Part shown: in pieces, positions 17,377-24,645 of the stretch
How the letters are laid out: every line of letters begins with the position of its first letter
How positions within the stretch are numbered: the stretch's first letter is position 1
Assembly: GCA_033763935.1 (NCBI GenBank)
Contig: JANRJO010000053.1
Span: 52,496 to 116,495 of the forward strand
Direction: 5' to 3'
DNA: 64,000 bases
Origin: DALYJJ01 sp033763935
GTDB taxonomy: Bacteria > Acidobacteriota > Terriglobia > Bryobacterales > Bryobacteraceae
The notes under the pieces: generated by a model
What the model saw: only the letters and a program-made list of their open reading frames with translations
Database searches by the model: none
What the model was told of the DNA's origin: nothing
Translations under genes and position numbers: made by a program

Positions 17377-18006
17377 ATGCAGACTCGCCGCGAAATCCTG
17401 GGACTCCTGTGCGCCGGCCCCGTGCTGGCCCAAGGTCTCCCCAAACCCCTGTTCGTCATCCTCCTCGGACCCCCAGGTAGCGGCAAGACTACCCAGGCTC
17501 GCTTCCTCAAGAAGGAGTACGGCCTCCCCTACCTCTCGGCCTCCGAAGTCGTGAAGAAGAGCGAAAGCTGGCGCAAATCCCGCGTCACCCGCGGCCTCCG
17601 TACCCAGGTCGAAGCCGGCGAACTCCTCAGCGACGACAGCCTCAACGAACTCATGGGCGAGTACCTCAAGAAAGTGGACCTGTCCAGAGGCTTCGTCCTT
17701 GACGGCTACCCCGCCACCAAAGAACAGGCCGACTACCTCGCCCGGCTCGCCGCCGAACTCAAACTCGATCCTCCCGTCGCCGTCATCCTCGACGTCTCCG
17801 ATGAGATCGCCCGCGAACGTATGACCCAGCGCCGCCGCGCCGACGATGCCCCGGACCGCATCGAACGCCGCCTCGCCGACTACCACAAGGAGATCGCAGC
17901 CGTCCGCGCTGCCTACGCCAACACCCGCATCCTCCTCGTCGACGGATCCCAAACCGAAAAACAAGTCTCGCGCCAGATCAAGACCATGCTCGACGCCGTT
18001 CGCTAG
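17377..18006 (+). CDS. Adenylate-kinase-like protein with Tat-type signal
   Basis: 209 residues. The first 20 read TRREILGLLCAGPVLAQG, a twin-arginine plus hydrophobic stretch and AQG cleavage-like end. Then comes an adenylate kinase core: P-loop GPPGSGKTTQ at 31-40, nucleotide-monophosphate region YLSASEVV, GFVLDGYPATKEQ, and a short lid with RRRADDAPDRIERRLADYHKE. The consensus DGFPR is DGYPA here, so an AMP-contacting Arg is missing. No zinc cysteines are present in the short lid. It starts five bases after the hydroxyacid dehydrogenase and 17 bases before an exported Gfo/Idh/MocA protein. ATP is not expected outside the cytoplasm, so either the signal is not used or the activity differs. 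Confidence 0.75.
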   Translation: MQTRREILGLLCAGPVLAQGLPKPLFVILLGPPGSGKTTQARFLKKEYGLPYLSASEVVKKSESWRKSRVTRGLRTQVEAGELLSDDSLNELMGEYLKKVDLSRGFVLDGYPATKEQADYLARLAAELKLDPPVAVILDVSDEIARERMTQRRRADDAPDRIERRLADYHKEIAAVRAAYANTRILLVDGSQTEKQVSRQIKTMLDAVR

Positions 18007-18023
18007 CGTTTTATACTCTTTCC

Positions 18024-19367
18024 ATGCATCGCCGCAATTTTCTGGGCGCCGGAGTGAGTGCTCTCGCCGCCGCTTCCTACCGGGACGCACTCGCGCAATC
18101 CGCCGATTCGAAACCGAAACGCGTGGGCCTCATCGGCTCCGGCTGGTACGGCAAGTGCGATCTCCTGCGCCTCATTCAGGTCTCCCCCGTCGAGGTCGTC
18201 TCTCTCTGCGACGTCGACAAGCGCATGCTCCAGGGCGCAGCTGAAATCGTCGCCTCCCGCCAGAAATCGAAGAAGCAGCCGCGGACCTTCACCGACTACC
18301 GGCAGATGCTCAAGGAGAAGGACCTCGACATCGTCCTCATCGCCACCCCCGACCACTGGCACGCCCTCCCCGCCATCGAGGCCATGAAAGCCGGCGCCGA
18401 CCTCTATCTCCAGAAACCCATCGGCGTCGATATCGTCGAAGGCCAGGCCATGCTCGCCGCCGCCCGCAAGTACGGCCGCGTCGTCCAAGTCGGCACGCAG
18501 CGCCGCAGCACGCCTCACCTCGCCGAAGCGCGCGACATCATCCGCGAAGGCAAACTCGGCAAGATCGGCCTCGTCGAAATTTACTGCTACTACCACATGC
18601 GCGCCCGGCAGAATCCGCCGGACACCACCCCTCCCCCGCACCTCGATTACGAAATGTGGACCGGACCCGCGCCCCTTCGCCCCTACAACCCCCTCGTCCA
18701 CCCCCGCAGCTGGCGCGCCTTCATGGAGTACGGCAACGGCATCGTCGGCGACATGTGCATCCACATGCTCGACATGGTCCGCTGGATGATGAGCCTCGGC
18801 TGGCCCATCAGCGTCGCCTCCTCCGGCGGTATCTACACCGACAAGAACAGCAAGGCCAACATCACCGACACGCAAACCGCCACCTTCAAGTACGACGGCC
18901 TCGACGTTGTCTGGCAGCACCGCACCTACGGCCCGCCGCCCGACCCCCAATACCCCTGGGGCGCTACCTTCTATGGCGACAAAGGCACCCTCAAGGCCAG
19001 CGTCATGAGCTACGACTTCATCCCCAACGACGGCGCGAAGGTCCGCAAAGACGTCACCTACGAGTTCGAACAGTACCCCGAAGACCGCACCGAGCAGGAC
19101 CTCGAGCGCCACGTCGCCCCCGCCATCCGCCGCCACATGCTCGACCTGCTGGGTTGCATCGAGAAGCGCTCCCGCCCCGTCGCCGACATCGAGGAAGGCC
19201 ACATCTCCACCACCGCCTGCATCCTCGCCAATCTGTCGCGGGACCTCGGCCGCTCCCTCACTTGGGACGTCAAGAAGGGCGCCGTCGCCAATGACGCCGA
19301 GGCCAACAAGCGCCTACGCCGTCCCTATCGCGCTCCCTGGGTCCACCCTGAGCCCGACCGCGTCTGA
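18024..19367 (+). CDS. Tat-exported Gfo/Idh/MocA family oxidoreductase
   Basis: 447 residues. The Tat signal is HRRNFLGAGVSALAAAS with an ALAQS-like cleavage site. The NAD(P) domain has RVGLIGSGWYGKCDLLRL near residue 37 and the family signature LYLQKPIGVD near 127 (the Lys-Pro of EKP). C-terminal strands such as DMCIHMLDMVRWMM carry the usual acid/His pair. Members oxidise or reduce sugars and sugar alcohols, sometimes with a tightly bound cofactor so they can work outside the cytoplasm. TATACT sits six bases before the ATG, suggesting its own leaderless promoter even though the kinase gene lies 17 bases upstream. Substrate unknown. Confidence 0.88.
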   Translation: MHRRNFLGAGVSALAAASYRDALAQSADSKPKRVGLIGSGWYGKCDLLRLIQVSPVEVVSLCDVDKRMLQGAAEIVASRQKSKKQPRTFTDYRQMLKEKDLDIVLIATPDHWHALPAIEAMKAGADLYLQKPIGVDIVEGQAMLAAARKYGRVVQVGTQRRSTPHLAEARDIIREGKLGKIGLVEIYCYYHMRARQNPPDTTPPPHLDYEMWTGPAPLRPYNPLVHPRSWRAFMEYGNGIVGDMCIHMLDMVRWMMSLGWPISVASSGGIYTDKNSKANITDTQTATFKYDGLDVVWQHRTYGPPPDPQYPWGATFYGDKGTLKASVMSYDFIPNDGAKVRKDVTYEFEQYPEDRTEQDLERHVAPAIRRHMLDLLGCIEKRSRPVADIEEGHISTTACILANLSRDLGRSLTWDVKKGAVANDAEANKRLRRPYRAPWVHPEPDRV

Positions 19368-19376
19368 GAAAACGCG

Positions 19377-20693
19377 CTACCCGAGCTTCCACGGCCCGCG
19401 CATCGGCCGCGACAGCATCTTGTTCGCCGCCTCGTCGTCGATACAAACCTCCTTGGCGGGATCCCACTTCAGATCCCGCCCCAGCTTCAACGCGATGTTC
19501 CCCAGGTGCCCCAGCGTGATCGATCGGTGCGCCGCCTCGATCGGCGCCACCGGCTGCTTCTTCTCGAGCACACAGTCCACAAAGTTCCGAAAGTGGTCCT
19601 TGCTCTCGTACAGCCGCTGCGGCCCCGTGTCGCCCTCCAGCAGCCCCTTCGGCTCCGCCTCTATCGCTCCCCGGTTCACCCACACTTTCCCTTCCGTCCC
19701 CTCGAACGTCACCCCGCCGCGCTCCCGGCTCGACACGATCATCGTTACCCCGCTTGGGTACACCGCTTCGAACGAGTACTCCACCGCCGTGTTCCACACC
19801 TTGTCCTTCGCGAACTCCCCGCGCGCATTCCGGATCGCCACCGGCCCTGACCCGTCCATGTCCATCGCCCAGTGCGCAATATCCGGATGGTGCCCGCCCC
19901 AGTCCGTAATCTGCCCGCCGGAATAATCCAGGTTCCAGCGATAGTTCACATGGCACCGCGCCGGCGAATAGGGCGCTTCCGGCGCCGGCCACAGCCAGAA
20001 GTCGTAGTTGAACCCTTCCGGCACCGGCTCCGGGTCCTTTCGGTGACCCATGCGCGCGAAGTCCGGCGTACCTCCCGGCAGCCCGCACCGCACCGTCTTC
20101 AACTTCCCGATCCGCTCGTTCCGCACCAGTTCACACGCCCTCCGGAAACGCGCATCGGACCGCTGTTGGCTCCCGGTCTGAAACACCACCCCGCTCGCCT
20201 TCACCGCTTCCACCATCGCCCGCCCGTCCGCCACCGTGAGCGAAAGCGGCTTCTCTCCGTAAATGTGCTTCTTCGCCTTCGCCGCTGCGATGGTGGGAAT
20301 CGCGTGCCAGTGGTCCGGCAGCGCCAGCAGCACCGCGTCGATATCCTCCCGCCCCATCAACTTCCGGAAATCTTCATACGCCGCGCACCCCTTGTAGGCA
20401 CCCGACCGCTTCTCCCGCGCGTAGTGCCATTCCACATACTGCCGCGCCGGCTCACGTCCCCCGATTCGCCCGTCCCAATAGCCCGGGCTCTCCCGGTTGA
20501 CGTCGCACACCGCCACGATCTGCACCCGCTCGTCCCGCAGGAAGGAGAGCAGATCGTTCGTTCCCTGGTTCCCGCAGCCGATCACACCCAGCGTCACGCG
20601 ATCGCTCGCCGCCGGACGCCCTTGCCCGCCCAGCGCAGCCGCCGGCACAAACAGCGGCGCGCTCGTCCCGTAAAGAAACGCTCGTCTTTGCAT
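19377..20693 (-). CDS. Tat-exported Gfo/Idh/MocA family oxidoreductase
   Basis: 438 residues. Signal MQRRAFLYGTSAPLFVPAAAL; NAD(P) site VTLGVIGCGNQGTNDLLSF near residue 34; signature IYGEKPLSLTV near 145 (the intact EKP). Later comes TDWGGHHPDIAHWAMDMDG with the His/Asp pair of the family. The closing MLSRPMRGPWKL matches many Bryobacter/planctomycete-type secreted members. It converges with the similar gene on the left, nine bases apart, but the two are not close copies. TATAAT lies eight bases before the ATG in a shared element with the divergent peptidase gene. Confidence 0.88.
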   Translation of the reverse strand: MQRRAFLYGTSAPLFVPAAALGGQGRPAASDRVTLGVIGCGNQGTNDLLSFLRDERVQIVAVCDVNRESPGYWDGRIGGREPARQYVEWHYAREKRSGAYKGCAAYEDFRKLMGREDIDAVLLALPDHWHAIPTIAAAKAKKHIYGEKPLSLTVADGRAMVEAVKASGVVFQTGSQQRSDARFRRACELVRNERIGKLKTVRCGLPGGTPDFARMGHRKDPEPVPEGFNYDFWLWPAPEAPYSPARCHVNYRWNLDYSGGQITDWGGHHPDIAHWAMDMDGSGPVAIRNARGEFAKDKVWNTAVEYSFEAVYPSGVTMIVSSRERGGVTFEGTEGKVWVNRGAIEAEPKGLLEGDTGPQRLYESKDHFRNFVDCVLEKKQPVAPIEAAHRSITLGHLGNIALKLGRDLKWDPAKEVCIDDEAANKMLSRPMRGPWKLG

Positions 20694-20701
20694 CGACTCG
20701 C

Positions 20702-20722
20702 ATTATATTGGGGAAACTCCCC
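20702..20722. promoter_or_regulatory. Divergent promoter core and inverted repeat
   Basis: ATTATATT at 20702-20709 reads as TATAAT toward the Gfo/Idh/MocA gene (8 bases before its ATG) and TATATT toward the peptidase gene. Immediately after it GGGGA and TCCCC form a 13-base hairpin or operator-like repeat that runs up to the peptidase ATG at 20723. The arrangement is like that at 2975-2985, one AT-rich core serving both directions. Functional roles are inferred. Confidence 0.4.
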
Positions 20723-21952
20723 ATGCGTCTCCTCTCAGCCTTTCTCTCCCTGGGCCTGCTCTCCGCTGCTCCCTTCGTGCCCGCCGACCTCTCCCGCATG
20801 CGCGCCGTCCAGCAGGTCGCCTTCTCCCCTGATGGGACGCGCATCGCCTACACCGTGCAGAACCACCACGCCCCCGGCATGCCTTACAGCCAGCTCTGGG
20901 TGCTCACCCTCGCCGATGGCAACTCCGTCCGGCTCGCCGAAGGCCAGGACAACTCCGGATCCCCCGTCTGGTCCCCCGACGGCGCCTTCATTGCCTACTC
21001 CGGCCGCGCCGCCGGCAAAACCGGACTGATCGTCGCACGCGCTGACGGCTCCTCCCCACGCTGGCTCGCCCCCCTCGGCGACACCAATCACCCACTCCCC
21101 TCCCGTGGCGCCCGCTTCGCCTGGTCCCCTGACTCCAAGCGCCTCGTCTTCGTCGATGCTACTCCCGGCCCCGAAACCGCCGACGCCACCGGCGACCCCG
21201 TCGTCATCACCCGCTACATCTACAAACCCGACCTCGACGAAGGCAACACCCGCTTCAACGACAACAAGCGCCTCCACCTCTTCACCGTCGACCTCGCCTC
21301 CGGCGCCATCCGCCAGCTCACCCGCGGCAACCACTACGAGCACTCCGTCGACTGGTCCCCCAAGGGCAACGAAATCCTCTTCGTCTCCAACCGCGAGCCC
21401 AACGAAGACCAGTTCTTCAATTACGACCTCTTCGCTATCAACCCCGACAGCGAGGCGATCCGCCGCCTCACCGCCACCGAAAACATCGAGTACCGCCCCC
21501 GCTTCTCCCCCGACGCCCGCTTCATCGTCTACCAGGGCTGCAAGCGCGGCCTCACCGACCTCGAAACCACCATGGAGGACACTCACGTCTGGACCACGGA
21601 CGCCGACGGCGCCCGCCGCCGCGAACTCGTCACCATCGACAACCGCCAGGGGCCTCCCTCCTGGTCCCCCGACGGCAACACCGTCTACTTCACCGTGCAA
21701 TCCCGCGGGAGCGTCCACCTCTACCGCCAGCCCTTCCCCGAAGGCCCCGCCCAACCCCTCATCACCGAACCCGGCGCCGTCAGCGCCGTCTCCCCCGGCC
21801 CCATCGGCCAGCTCGCCTACGTCTTCACCGCGCCCGGCCGCCCCGCTGAACTCTACCTCCGCAGCGCCAACGGCCAATCCCGCCGCCTCACCGATCTCAA
21901 CGCCACGTCACGTGGCACGTCCCCGTCCGGGGTGCCAATGAGCGCTGAGTGA
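20723..21952 (+). pseudogene. S9-family peptidase, 3' end missing
   Basis: About 400 residues of an acylaminoacyl/dipeptidyl peptidase. The start at 20723 gives a signal peptide (MRLLSAFLSLGLLSAAP). The N-terminal propeller is complete-looking, with repeats FSPDGTRIAYT, WSPDGAFIAYS, WSPDSKRLVFV, WSPKGNEILFVS, FSPDARFIVYQ and WSPDGNTVYFT. S9 enzymes then need an alpha/beta hydrolase domain of some 250 residues with a GxSxGG Ser, Asp and His. None of it is present: recognisable sequence stops near RRLTDLNA at about 21902 and the last 12 or so residues come from the antisense of another gene. The product would be inactive as a peptidase. Confidence 0.85.
21900..21916. other. Recombination or assembly junction between two truncated genes
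   Basis: Peptidase sequence coming from the left and SBBP-protein sequence coming from the right (minus strand) both stop here. The joint lies in or next to ACGTCACGTGGCACG, which contains the nested repeats ACGTCACGT and CACGTGGC. No insertion sequence or target duplication is visible. Nearby, the plus strand changes from C-rich on the left to balanced and then G-rich on the right. This fits an inversion or deletion endpoint, or a misjoined contig. Confidence 0.6.
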
Positions 21953-23067
21953 CGCAGATCTCCGCTGCGCGCATCCAGTCGCGCCACGAACAAGTCTCCT
22001 ACCGGCATCAGCGACACCCGGGCTCGTGGCCCCAACGGTCCCGCGTTTTCCCGTTGCGCCGCATTCGCACTGACCGCGAAGTCCCCAGATGCGGAAGAGC
22101 CGGCAACCACCAGATCCCCACGCCGCACATCGAAAATGACGGTGTGTACCTCGTCCTCCACGCTGCCGCTGAGCACCGTAAGAAAGACCGGTTCGCCGCG
22201 CGAGTTGATGTGTAGCACGATCGCGTCCGGACAGTAATAGATCGTCGCTCCCGGTGATACCGTGCATACGGCGTTCGAACTCACTGCCCCGCCGGCATAC
22301 AGTCCCCCGTCGGGAGCGGGGCTCAAGGAGGCGATTGTGAGCTCGGGCGGTGCGCCGGCGTTCACCTCCACGCGGATAAAAAGGGGCTGGGTGCGGTCGT
22401 AGGCACTGGTATCAACAGCCACCCGCCCGCGGTCCAGGGCGCGGAAGGCTGCCGCCACATCCGTTCGTGCACTGAAGAACAACTGCCAGGCCTGCGGCGC
22501 CGAGACAGTGGCCGGGTTGAAGGTTGATTCGGCGATCCTCCACTCGCCCGCCGGCAGCAACTCGGTACGGGAGCCCGTCTCCAGAGTCACCGCAGCCGCA
22601 TCCGCGCTAGGGCGCACGATGTAGATCAACTCAAGCCCATCGCCGGCGAAGCCCACGTCGAGATCGATGCCCGGGAAGACCTCCGGCATCCGAAAGCGCA
22701 GATACGCCGGGATCGCACGCCGCCATCGCTCTATTGGCCCACTAAACCGGTTGACGGTTCCAGGCCAGCGTTCTAACCCAATCACCGGCCGAGGCGAGGT
22801 AACAGGCCGGGCGAAGCGAACGCTCGTCTCGAGCGACACCATGCGATTCCACAGGACGAGCCGGTCTGAGGTGGAGTACGACCGGTGCGGCCGCGCATTG
22901 CGCACGAATATCCGTATGTCCGGATCATTCCCTTGCCCCACGTTCTCCTCAAAGAGACAGAGCGACGGGCTCGGCATCGTGCTGATGTTAGGCAACTGCC
23001 AGCACAAAACCCGCGGCAGAGAAAATTCGCCGGAAAAATCGTCGCTGCAGGCGGTACAGGTCGTCCA
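21903..23067 (-). pseudogene. SBBP-repeat secreted protein, frameshifted and 3' truncated
   Basis: The readable frame begins at MPSPSLCLFEENVGQ (22977) and matches the N-terminal domain that precedes SBBP propeller repeats in Solibacter-type proteins (the FEENVGQ motif). Two SBBP units follow: GSVEDEVHTVIFDVRRGDL with AGSSASGDFAV, and DLFVARLDARSGDLRHSALIG. The gene then runs into antisense peptidase sequence near 21905; the merged frame ends at a stop at 21853. Just upstream, in another frame, QRRFFRRIFSAAGFVLAVA reads as a signal peptide and hits a stop at once. Removing one T would join it to NISTMPSPS. So the gene looks broken at both ends. Full-length relatives are usually far longer with more repeats. 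Confidence 0.7.
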
Positions 23068-23144
23068 ACTCGATGACCAGCCAGGAGGTTAACCAGGTTG
23101 TTTTTCGTAGGACTGGCTTCGTCGCCCGCCCTGGCTGGCGGCGC

Positions 23145-23732
23145 TCACTTTGCCGCAGGACGCCGGTAGAAGGACCGCTTCAGCGAGGCATTGATGCGTT
23201 CGAGCGCGAACTCCTCCGGATCGAAGGGGCCACGCCAAGCCAGCAGGTCGTCGTGTTCCTGATGGCTGGGGTCCGACAGGGCTTCGAGATAGCCGGCATA
23301 GGCAAACGGTCCGCCCACGTCTTCCGGCGGCACGTTGCGAGCGCCCGCGATGCAGCACGGGTAGAAGGTCTGAGGCTGGGGGAGGAGGATCGCCTCGAGC
23401 AGGACATCATGCTTCCAACCGTCGCCGAAGTCGTAGGCGTAGACGAAGGTGTCGCCCACACGCTGGATGACGCGGTTCAGCGGCACGCCTTTCTCGTCGA
23501 ACACCTTGCGCTCGTGGATGCGGTCATCAGGGTCGGGCACGCTGTAGACGCGCCGACCAACAACGAAGTCGTGGAGGTGATAGTCCTCCCAGTTGAAGAG
23601 CATCTGGAGGATGCGGTGCACCTGGGGAAGCGTGGCATCCTCCCAGACGTGGATGCGCCGCCAGATGACCGGTTGAATTTCGCGGAGCCGAACGTGGAGT
23701 TGGAAGATCGCGCGGACCTTCTTGGTGTTCAT
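23145..23732 (-). CDS. pRiA4b ORF-3-like protein
   Basis: 195 residues from the ATG at 23732, which has AGAGGTC upstream; a start at 23795 would add a non-conserved stretch. The plasmid pRiA4b ORF-3 family is recognised by FQLHVRLREIQPVIWRRI near the start, LPQVHRILQMLFNWEDYHLHDF, FVYAYDFGDGWKHDVLLEAI and the closing CIAGARNVPPEDVGG with DDLLAWRGPFDPEEF. It is a soluble protein of unknown function, often found in accessory regions and sometimes fused to DNA-related domains. It lies alone between the SBBP remnant and a stray LRR fragment, in a segment with balanced G and C on the plus strand. Confidence 0.9.
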   Translation of the reverse strand: MNTKKVRAIFQLHVRLREIQPVIWRRIHVWEDATLPQVHRILQMLFNWEDYHLHDFVVGRRVYSVPDPDDRIHERKVFDEKGVPLNRVIQRVGDTFVYAYDFGDGWKHDVLLEAILLPQPQTFYPCCIAGARNVPPEDVGGPFAYAGYLEALSDPSHQEHDDLLAWRGPFDPEEFALERINASLKRSFYRRPAAK

Positions 23733-23811
23733 TGTGCGAGACCTCTTTGGTTCGCGGGCGGGACCGTCTCTGGCTCCGCGCGGAACTCGGGACAAAAGCT
23801 CAGGATATGCC

Positions 23812-23882
23812 GGATGGATCTCGGGAAGTGTGGGCTTGAGGAGACGCCGGGGGAAGCCGGCGAGTTGGAGTGGCTATTTTGA
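23812..23882 (+). pseudogene. Stray fragment of an LRR-protein N-terminus
   Basis: Translating 23817-23882 gives MDLGKCGLEETPGEAGELEWLF then a stop. This aligns with LDLGNCGLRKVPQEVGELDWL at the start of the ROCO gene 0.9 kb downstream: about 49 of 63 bases match by hand alignment. Only this leading leucine-rich unit is present, with no start codon or remaining domains. I read it as the remnant of a second, decayed or partly deleted LRR-ROCO gene. Confidence 0.65.
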
Positions 23883-23927
23883 AGCCCTGCAAAGCCTGCG
23901 ATTCATGCCGGATGCTGGTTATGGAGC

Positions 23928-23950
23928 CGTACAAGTTGTACGAGTGGTAC
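23928..23950. promoter_or_regulatory. Iterated GTAC operator upstream of antitoxin gene
   Basis: GTAC occurs three times at an exact 9-base spacing (23929, 23938, 23947). The first two lie in a perfect 15-base inverted repeat, CGTACAAGTTGTACG, at 23928-23942. The array ends ten bases before the antitoxin ATG. YefM/Phd proteins are known to bind palindromes with a TGTACA core, and similar spacing between sites allows cooperative binding by the toxin-antitoxin complex. I infer autoregulation. Confidence 0.6.
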
Positions 23951-23959
23951 AGATCGGCT

Positions 23960-24226
23960 ATGACACGACTCAATGTCTCGAAAGCGCGGGAGGAATTTCC
24001 CGAAGTCGTTAACCGTGCCGCCTATGGGAAGGAGCGGACCATTGTCTCCCGCCGTGGGAAGGATCTGGCCGCTGTCATCCCGATAGAAGACCTCCGCCTT
24101 CTGGAGCGCCTGGCCCAGGAGGAGATGGACCGCATCGATCTCGAAGACGCCAAGGGCGCTTTGAAGGAAGCGGAAGAGAAGGGAACGATCGGCCTCCGGG
24201 ACCTCATGCGAGAACTTGGAGACTGA
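23960..24226 (+). CDS. Phd/YefM-family antitoxin
   Basis: 88 residues from the ATG at 23960; in-frame starts at 23921 and 23870 lie over the operator array and are unlikely. The N-terminal half is the DNA-binding Phd/YefM fold: MTRLNVSKAREEFPEVVNRAAYGKERTIVSR followed by GKDLAAVIPIEDLRLLERL. The C-terminal half is an acidic helix (EEMDRIDLEDAKGALKEAEEKG) that would wrap around a toxin. Family members neutralise RelE/YoeB or Doc toxins and repress their own operon. The matching RelE-type gene begins right after its stop but is broken, so this antitoxin may now be an orphan. Confidence 0.88.
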   Translation: MTRLNVSKAREEFPEVVNRAAYGKERTIVSRRGKDLAAVIPIEDLRLLERLAQEEMDRIDLEDAKGALKEAEEKGTIGLRDLMRELGD

Positions 24227-24229
24227 GTC

Positions 24230-24504
24230 CTGGCTTACCGCGTTGAGGTCACTCCCGCCGCGGAGAGGGACCTCCGCCGCCTCGATCCTCATATCCGAAA
24301 GCAAGTGAGCCGGGACCTTCTCCGCCTGGAGGAGAATCCGGGTCCCCATGGCGCGGAGAGGATGGAGACGAAGGAGAGGCTCTATCGCGTCTACGTGGGA
24401 CCGGGGAAGAACTACCGCATCAATTACCTGATAGGGATGAAGTCCTCCTCGTCCTGGTGGTGAAGGTGGGAGACCGGAAGGAAGTGTACCGCCGCGTGAA
24501 GTGA
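24230..24504 (+). pseudogene. RelE/ParE-family toxin, frameshifted
   Basis: From 24230 the frame reads LAYRVEVTPAAERDLRRLDP and later LYRVYVGPGKNYRINYL, the core of a RelE/ParE fold. The expected end, DRDEVLLVLVVKVGDRKEVYRR, is present but in another frame from 24430 to 24504, so one base is missing near CCTGATAGG. In the current frame translation ends early at 24463. No ATG, GTG or TTG stands at the start: the codon at the expected place is CTG. Loss of start and frame together suggest real decay of an mRNA-cleaving or gyrase-blocking toxin, although a sequencing error could explain the frameshift alone. Confidence 0.75.
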
Positions 24505-24645
24505 AGACCATGGGCTCCGTCAAGGAAGCTGGGAAATCGTGACGGTGTGGTGGTTGTCGATCTTCGCGCTTCGGCCGTTATGTGGTGTTCGGCAATGGTG
24601 TGTTCGCTGTAGGATGTGTGGAAGTCCGACGGGACCGTTACTACG

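Noticed and set aside
21900..24600. Replication origin at the strand-composition switch
   Set aside because: No dnaA, dnaN, rpmH, gidA, parAB or DnaA-box cluster was recognised; truncated genes at the point suggest rearrangement instead.
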